From positions 1 through 10,322 of the forward strand of contig CAZNLT010000193.1 in NCBI GenBank assembly GCA_964573705.1: a DNA stretch of 10,322 nucleotides, read 5' to 3'. Of this stretch, positions 5,723 through 10,322 are shown one piece after another; the stretch's first letter is position 1, and each line of letters starts with the position of its first letter. Both the position numbers and the translations under genes were made by a program. The notes beneath the pieces were generated by a model. The model was not told the origin of the DNA. It worked only from the letters and a program-made list of their open reading frames with translations, and ran no database searches. The DNA comes from JAABSQ01 sp964573705 (GTDB lineage Bacteria; Desulfobacterota; Desulfobacteria; Desulfobacterales; Desulfococcaceae).

Positions 5723-6655
5723 TCAAAAGTCGATTATCTTGAAATTTTTGCAGGCTTGTCCCAGAGACCCTTCATCAATACCTTTCCCTTCCATCCGAAC
5801 CGCCAGCAACCGATTTTTTTCCTGAACATGCCAGATTCGGCCCATAGCGACGTGCGGTTCTTTTCTTAAAAATGGTATCTCGCTGAACCACCCCTTGGAT
5901 TTGCGAATCCATTCCATGGCTTCATACTGCCCGCTCCGGGTCGACTGCATCTCTTCCTCAAACACCTGAAATCGCTCGGCGGCGAATCGACTCAGACCGC
6001 TTTTGCGCAGAAGCACCGACGCCGGCCCCCAGCGATATAGGGTAAGGGTGCTTGTTCTGGAATTGCCGGTAAAATTCATCCGGAATTCGCCGGGGGCGAA
6101 CCGATAATCGGCCAGTTGGCAGGTACCGGGAATCTGCGCTTGGATGTCGAACAAGGCCCAGGGAATCAGGGGATCGGCGAAATGATCCCGGAATGAAGAA
6201 AGCAGGTCGGCGAATACCGAGTGGTGGCCGGAGGTCTTTTTTTGATAGAGTTGAATGAGCGCGGCGGTCCGGGAGACGGAGGCATACAGCAGCACCCCTT
6301 TTCCGCCGATATTTTCCCCCTGCCAGGAGAAGGCGACGGCTTCATCTTCAGGGAATCGGTCCGCCCTCTGCTTCAGGGCCCAGGACCAGGGTTCCGGGAC
6401 GGGAATCGTCCGCAAGGATTGGCTAAGCTTCTTCTGGTGGAGATCGGCCAGGCGGCGAATCTGCCGCTCCGCTGAAAACCGACCTTGAATGCGGTTCCAT
6501 TTGATTTCCAGAATGGGCGCCGCATCGGATTCGAACATCAGATAGGTCTTCCCGATTTTCGCCGGTTCCCAGGGCTCGGGAATAGAAAAAGAGATGCCGT
6601 TCCACGCCACCCGTTTGCCGGCGGTAGAACGGCGCTTCGACTTCAGATCAGTCAC
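5723..6655 (-). CDS. Hypothetical protein with two DcrB/PsbP-like repeats
   Basis: A 310-residue protein with no signal peptide or membrane helix, so probably cytoplasmic. It appears to be an internal duplication. Residues about 17-160 begin WNGISFSIPEPWEP and end near FADLLSSF; residues about 165-310 begin WALFDIQAQIPG and end near LGQACKNF. That outline (beta strand, IPxxW, a long sheet, a final helix with SF/NF) resembles DcrB/PsbP-like domains, but I cannot name the family with certainty. The start is a GTG at 6655 with no obvious Shine-Dalgarno sequence. It lies 48 bp after the stop of the secreted-protein gene and in the same frame as it, with no ATG between. Its 3' end abuts the toxin remnant. 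Confidence 0.75.
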   Translation of the reverse strand: MTDLKSKRRSTAGKRVAWNGISFSIPEPWEPAKIGKTYLMFESDAAPILEIKWNRIQGRFSAERQIRRLADLHQKKLSQSLRTIPVPEPWSWALKQRADRFPEDEAVAFSWQGENIGGKGVLLYASVSRTAALIQLYQKKTSGHHSVFADLLSSFRDHFADPLIPWALFDIQAQIPGTCQLADYRFAPGEFRMNFTGNSRTSTLTLYRWGPASVLLRKSGLSRFAAERFQVFEEEMQSTRSGQYEAMEWIRKSKGWFSEIPFLRKEPHVAMGRIWHVQEKNRLLAVRMEGKGIDEGSLGQACKNFKIIDF

Positions 6656-6703
6656 CGGCGGTGAACCGGCCGGCGGGGTGACCGGGGTGAAGGACCATCC
6701 GGG

Positions 6704-7321
6704 TTATTCCGGCAGGAGTTGATCCCAGTCGAGGGGCCGCTTTTGAATGCCTCGGCGATCGCCGACATCCTCATGGGCCTCTTCCCGCTGGCGTTCACAG
6801 CATTCATATTCCGCGTCCAGCAGATCGGAATGGGTCAATTTAACGGAGTTGCCGATCTTTTCCCCTTCCACCTGGGTATTGTGCTGAAGAATCAGCCCGA
6901 TGTGGTTGTTGTCCTTATCGGTGAAATACCACTTCCATGCCAACCGCACATGAAAGGGATCTCCCCGCCATTCATCGGGTTCTCCGAAGCGTTCTTTGTA
7001 TTTGTTCAGAAGTTGTTTAAAAAATTCCTTGGACGGGTTCTGATATTTGAGTTTGATTCGAATAATCCGCTTTTCCGCGGTGCAGGTACCGTAATAGATC
7101 AGACCGCTTTTAAATCCTTCGATTTCTTTGGCTTCCACCTCCTTGAGACACTCCATATGGCGAATCGGCATCACCGTGCCCTCTCGAAGCTGATCCCGGC
7201 ATTTTTCGATCTTATCTCCCAGGACAAATCCCCCCAGGGAATGAGGAACGGTGGCCGCCGATGCGGTGCCGGATAAAAGAAAAAATGCGGCGATGAAACA
7301 CCCGATAATGATTTTATTCAT
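6704..7321 (-). CDS. Small secreted protein of unknown function
   Basis: A 205-residue protein with a clear Sec signal peptide: MNKIIIGC, a hydrophobic core, and a likely cut after ASA at about residue 22. The mature part starts TVPHSLGGFVLGDKIEKCRD, a GGFxLG pattern seen in many uncharacterised periplasmic proteins. Five cysteines remain after cleavage (41, 58, 80, 174 and 175), so disulfides are possible. A helix around KEFFKQLLNKYKERFGEPDEW follows a strand-rich core, and the C-terminus is highly charged. The ATG at 7321 has a modest GAGG six bases upstream. It lies 142 bp downstream of the transporter gene and may have its own promoter. The family is not recognised. Confidence 0.8.
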   Translation of the reverse strand: MNKIIIGCFIAAFFLLSGTASAATVPHSLGGFVLGDKIEKCRDQLREGTVMPIRHMECLKEVEAKEIEGFKSGLIYYGTCTAEKRIIRIKLKYQNPSKEFFKQLLNKYKERFGEPDEWRGDPFHVRLAWKWYFTDKDNNHIGLILQHNTQVEGEKIGNSVKLTHSDLLDAEYECCERQREEAHEDVGDRRGIQKRPLDWDQLLPE

Positions 7322-7408
7322 AACTGCCTCTGCTTTTCTGGCCGAATGTGGTTTTCGGACGTTCGACGACCGACCCGAAAGCCCGATCTTTTCTTAATGG
7401 ATAGGGAT

Positions 7409-7437
7409 AGGATAACCATCAAAGTGTGAAATATCAA
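7409..7437 (-). promoter_or_regulatory. Candidate sigma70 promoter for the secreted-protein gene
   Basis: On the minus strand TTGATA (7432-7437), a 17-bp spacer and TATCCT (7409-7414) match the consensus boxes moderately well. This would give a 5' leader of about 80 nt before the ATG at 7321. The surrounding 142-bp gap is AT-richer than the genes on both sides. Confidence 0.35.
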
Positions 7438-7463
7438 AACGGCGGAAGGAAGGCGGTTTGAAA

Positions 7464-9428
7464 TCAATACGCCAGACGGCCCAGGGATTTCATAATCAGG
7501 GTGAAGGCCATGGCGAACATGCCCATCAGGCCCATGCCGCAGGAAAAACCGGCCAGAAGCACCGGCGCATATTGGCGCCACATGGCGCCGTAGCGCTTCA
7601 TAAAGAAAAACCGCCCCAACAGGGCGCCGGCCACCTCCAGAATCGCCCCATGGGGCGTGGTCTGGCCCAGGCCGCGCACCACCCCGTACACCAGCATTAC
7701 CGGCAGGCCCAGCAGAACCAGAATACCGTAAATAATAATTCCGAATCCGGCCCCGGCCGTCACATAACTTCCTTTCAACGCCTGAAAAAACATGGAATTG
7801 CCCTCCAGGGTGGAGGTCTGCATCAAGAACGAGTTGAGGGCCTGCAAATGCCAGAGTTCCTGGGCATAGGGATAATTGGCCGAGGGAATCGGCGCCAGCC
7901 GCCAGATAAATTGGGAAAACAGAAGACTTGAGATCATCACCACCGGAAAGACCACGATTTCCGCCTTGATCACTCCCCGAATGCTGGTGCCGGTAAGCTC
8001 GATCTGACGGAACTGCACCGTGGCTTCGCCGTAGTTGTGAATCGGGATGGGGGCATACCAGATTTCGATGCCCTGGTATCCGAAAAACCGGGCCCCGGCG
8101 ATAAAGCTGGCCTCCCGAATCATGGGAAGGGTAATGAACTGGCCCGCGATCCCCTCCATGCGTGCGGTAATGTAGGACACCAGGGGGGTATACACAAACC
8201 CGTATCCGATAAAGAAGATCCAGGGAAAATTGGGGACCAGCAGCATACAGATCCCGATATAGGCAAATGTGGAAAAGACATAAATACCGACGGAGATCCA
8301 GAAATTGAAATCCCCCCGGCCCGGGGGCGGATTGAACAGGTCTTTCAGGCTCCCCCGGTCGGTGTTTTCCGCTTTTTTCTGAAAAGAGCGCACCACATGC
8401 CAGATCCCCACCACGGCGATGGCCAGCCCCAGCCCGAGGCCGAAGCTCATGTAAAAATCGAAATTGTTGGCAAAGACGGTATCCACTGTCTCCATCCCCG
8501 GGTGCCAGCGGTTGAGAATGCCGTGGCGATACAGCACCGGATTGGCGAAGATGGTGATGACCAACCCCACGAAGCCGCCCATAACCGCCCAAAAAGGAAG
8601 CACCATTCCGAGAAAAAGCAACCCGAGATCGAGCTGAATGCCGGTGGCCACCGCCGGCAGGATATCTTCGGTGTACTGGGTCAGTTCGATCCAGGGAATC
8701 GGGATGAGCCGAATCGATTCGGTGAAAAGCAGACCCGAGAGCTGCGGCAGCAGCACATAGACCGACCCGAAGGCCAGTCCGATGACCCCGCCGATGGAAA
8801 AAACCCGCCATTTCCAGCTCTTTTGCTTGTCTTCGGTGGATTCGGCCAGGGCCATGGTGCCGAGAGCGCCTACCGGCGCCATGGGAAAGGGGAGTTTTTC
8901 CACATCGGAGGTGATTCGATACAGGGCGTATCCCAGTCCGAAATGATCGATGCGCTGAATAATCTGGGAACCGACCAGAAGCAGAACCGGGACAAGCCAG
9001 TCCCGGTGAAAAAAAGTTCGCTCCACCAGAGAGATCGACTCCGGGGGCGGGGCCACCCACCGGGGTATGAATTCGGTCACCCCCAGCATTTTCGCCGCAT
9101 CGGACTGGACCAGGTACTGGTTCCAGAGCAGCCCCTGAAAGGGAGAGGCCAGGGCCGCCCCGGCCATATAGTAAAGGAGGAAGATCTCCTGCTGCTTGAG
9201 TTCGGTGTAGGAGCGCTTGGCGATTTCGGCAAAGAGGATAATGGTCACCCACCGGGCCGCCGGGCCGATGCCGGAGCCGATGACCAATTGCAGGTACATG
9301 CTCCCCGGCATCATCAGAAAGCCGATGAAGACGCCCCCGATAACGGTCTTCCAGTCGAATCCCTCTTCAAAATGATCCGGCTGGGGAAGAAGGTCCCGAT
9401 ATTCCTGAAGTTCTTTATCCTCGTACAT
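7464..9428 (-). CDS. OPT-like oligopeptide transporter family membrane protein
   Basis: A 654-residue integral membrane protein with at least a dozen hydrophobic segments (for example about 27-52, 59-70, 145-158, 210-232, 265-298, 325-347, 378-420, 490-510, 560-590 and 620-650) and short charged loops. The length and opening (DWKTVIGGVFIGFLMMPGSM, then IGPAARWVTIILFAEIAKRS) match a bacterial branch often annotated as peptide transporters of the OPT superfamily. OPT proteins import small peptides or metal chelates with protons; the substrate here cannot be inferred. The N-terminus is a charged cytosolic tail. I see no good Shine-Dalgarno sequence before the ATG at 9428. It is 92 bp downstream of the DUF4412-like gene and probably co-transcribed with it. 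Confidence 0.72.
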   Translation of the reverse strand: MYEDKELQEYRDLLPQPDHFEEGFDWKTVIGGVFIGFLMMPGSMYLQLVIGSGIGPAARWVTIILFAEIAKRSYTELKQQEIFLLYYMAGAALASPFQGLLWNQYLVQSDAAKMLGVTEFIPRWVAPPPESISLVERTFFHRDWLVPVLLLVGSQIIQRIDHFGLGYALYRITSDVEKLPFPMAPVGALGTMALAESTEDKQKSWKWRVFSIGGVIGLAFGSVYVLLPQLSGLLFTESIRLIPIPWIELTQYTEDILPAVATGIQLDLGLLFLGMVLPFWAVMGGFVGLVITIFANPVLYRHGILNRWHPGMETVDTVFANNFDFYMSFGLGLGLAIAVVGIWHVVRSFQKKAENTDRGSLKDLFNPPPGRGDFNFWISVGIYVFSTFAYIGICMLLVPNFPWIFFIGYGFVYTPLVSYITARMEGIAGQFITLPMIREASFIAGARFFGYQGIEIWYAPIPIHNYGEATVQFRQIELTGTSIRGVIKAEIVVFPVVMISSLLFSQFIWRLAPIPSANYPYAQELWHLQALNSFLMQTSTLEGNSMFFQALKGSYVTAGAGFGIIIYGILVLLGLPVMLVYGVVRGLGQTTPHGAILEVAGALLGRFFFMKRYGAMWRQYAPVLLAGFSCGMGLMGMFAMAFTLIMKSLGRLAY

Positions 9429-9493
9429 GATGCGGCCGAAATGAATTGTGCGGGTTCAAAACAGGATGAAAACCGAACAAAGGCGGTCTTCCT

Positions 9494-9512
9494 GCCGGAG
9501 GGATGATCCGGC
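9494..9512 (-). other. Short hairpin between the secreted-protein gene and the transporter gene
   Basis: GCCGGA and TCCGGC form a 6-bp stem around a 7-base loop in the 92-bp gap between these genes. No T-run follows on the minus strand, so it is not a standard terminator; it could tune mRNA stability or partial termination between the two genes. The evidence is weak. Confidence 0.25.
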
Positions 9513-9520
9513 GGGGGGCA

Positions 9521-10177
9521 TCAATAGGGCGGTTTGTACCCTTTGGGCACCTGGAACACCTTTGGTTGAATCGGTTTTCGCACCACCTTGGTCAGGGTAA
9601 TGGTCTTGGTGAGCCCTCCTTCCAGTTCCATCACCGTTCGGACCGGAAAGCCGTCGAGCTTGTGCATCCTCCCGACGATCCCCATCTGAAACAGGGGATT
9701 GTCCCGAATCACCCGGGTCAAGCGGTCGTTGATGTCCTTGAGTTCCCGGTACCCCTCCACCTCTTTGGAGAGCCACTGTTCGTATTCCCGGCCCATCAGG
9801 GTGACCCGGTATTTCCGGCAGGTGTAACCGGCGATCTCTTTGGTTTCCTCGGTGGGCCGGGCCTCTATCTCCTCTTTGAGCCCTTCGGGAATCTTGCCCA
9901 CCGAGTCCATTTTCATCTCCAGGAACATCTTGTCCCGGGTGTTCAGGACATATCCGGTCATGGACTTGAAATCGGCGATCATGACGTTTTCCCCGATATC
10001 CACCCGGGTGCGGTCCGGGGTGTAATAATTGCGGATGGTCTTTTTCTTGTCGCGCCGACCTTCTCCCCTGACCACCTGTTCGCATTCCCAGTAGATATCC
10101 GCCCAAACAACGGCCGCACCCGAAAAAACCAGCACCATCGCCAGGGCCGCCGCTGTTTTCCATTTACGCAGTTTCAT
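9521..10177 (-). CDS. Secreted DUF4412-like (LolA-superfamily-like) protein
   Basis: A 218-residue protein with a Sec signal peptide (MKLRKWKTAAALAMVLVFSG through AAVVWA, cut near residue 26). The mature part is strand-rich and matches the DUF4412 style: a region about a stored or reported state (RVDIGENVMIADFKSMTGYV), the diagnostic KEIAGYTCRKYRV around residues 113-125, then TKTITLTKVVRKPIQPKVFQ and the final VPKGYKPPY. Related folds bind lipids or act in the periplasm, but DUF4412 proteins have no settled function. Cys32 and Cys120 could pair. I chose the ATG at 10177 because GGAG lies seven bases upstream and it starts the signal peptide; the frame stays open a further 42 codons but those are not convincing. 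It precedes the transporter gene on the same strand. Confidence 0.75.
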   Translation of the reverse strand: MKLRKWKTAAALAMVLVFSGAAVVWADIYWECEQVVRGEGRRDKKKTIRNYYTPDRTRVDIGENVMIADFKSMTGYVLNTRDKMFLEMKMDSVGKIPEGLKEEIEARPTEETKEIAGYTCRKYRVTLMGREYEQWLSKEVEGYRELKDINDRLTRVIRDNPLFQMGIVGRMHKLDGFPVRTVMELEGGLTKTITLTKVVRKPIQPKVFQVPKGYKPPY

Positions 10178-10322
10178 CTGCTGTCTCCATCGAACATCTT
10201 TTTCTAGTCCTCCCCCGGCAAACCAATGGAGGAATGCGCTTTCAGAAAAATCGCTACCCGTCTCCGCGGTTTTGATCATCGTTTCGACCAATCCTGGCCA
10301 CATCTGAGCGACAGGACAGGCC

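Noticed and set aside
7318..9252. Minus-strand open frame of 644 codons overlapping the transporter gene in another frame
   Set aside because: Its composition is Gly, Arg, Pro, Ser and His heavy with no membrane or domain pattern; it is a frame-shadow of the transporter gene.
8037..9506. Long plus-strand open frame of 489 codons antisense to the transporter gene
   Set aside because: It is rich in Gly, His, Pro, Gln and Asp with no domain pattern, as expected for the shadow of a hydrophobic membrane protein gene in GC-rich DNA. The minus-strand frame has clear membrane segments.
9494..9512. Rho-independent terminator after the DUF4412-like gene
   Set aside because: The 6-bp stem is not followed by a T-run on the minus strand, and the transporter gene follows in the same direction.
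10178..10303. Extending the DUF4412-like gene 42 codons upstream to 10303
   Set aside because: The extension would bury an obvious signal peptide inside the protein, and the ATG at 10177 has its own GGAG ribosome binding site.

Overview
The window reads as a GC-rich Gram-negative chromosome, most likely a Desulfobacterota (former Deltaproteobacteria) relative. That is an inference from gene style, a GEMM-type riboswitch and the mix of genes; no marker gene fixes the taxon. Almost all genes lie on the minus strand. The only well-supported plus-strand gene is a small Uma2-family nuclease-like ORF.

Layout from left to right. Bases 1-60 hold most of a c-di-GMP-I (GEMM) riboswitch aptamer on the minus strand, serving a gene outside the window. 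Bases 60-518 have no convincing gene. They contain a CRP-like palindrome, a 43-codon ORF that may be a gene remnant, and two sets of 20-22 nt direct repeats resembling the internal end repeats of IS21-family elements. Then, on the minus strand: a HepT/MntA (HEPN/MNT) toxin-antitoxin pair (519-1311), pyrF (1348-2064), a membrane-bound sensor phosphatase with HAMP and SpoIIE/PP2C domains (2061-4247), and a PqqD-family protein (4348-4731). The last three run in one direction, pyrF and the phosphatase overlapping by ATGA, so they look like one operon with the toxin-antitoxin pair appended at its end.

The middle (4821-5722) is a small accessory island: a Uma2 gene on the plus strand, then the wreck of a HigBA toxin-antitoxin module. 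Its antitoxin is frameshifted by an exact 8-bp tandem duplication, and its toxin is cut down to a C-terminal tail of about 29 codons.

The right part (5723-10177) is another collinear minus-strand series, in transcription order: a secreted DUF4412-like protein, a 654-residue OPT-like multi-membrane transporter, a small secreted protein of unknown function, and a 310-residue protein that looks like two copies of a DcrB/PsbP-like domain. The series points toward the PqqD gene on the other side of the island, so the island may have split a formerly continuous cluster.

The most notable items are the doubly broken HigBA locus, with its one-step reversible 8-bp frameshift; the partial riboswitch; the IS21-like repeat arrays next to hepT; the apparently leaderless promoter of the PqqD gene; and the pairing of a PqqD peptide-binding protein with an oligopeptide-type transporter and a SpoIIE phosphatase. 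I did not find a clear-cut new defence or mobile system.
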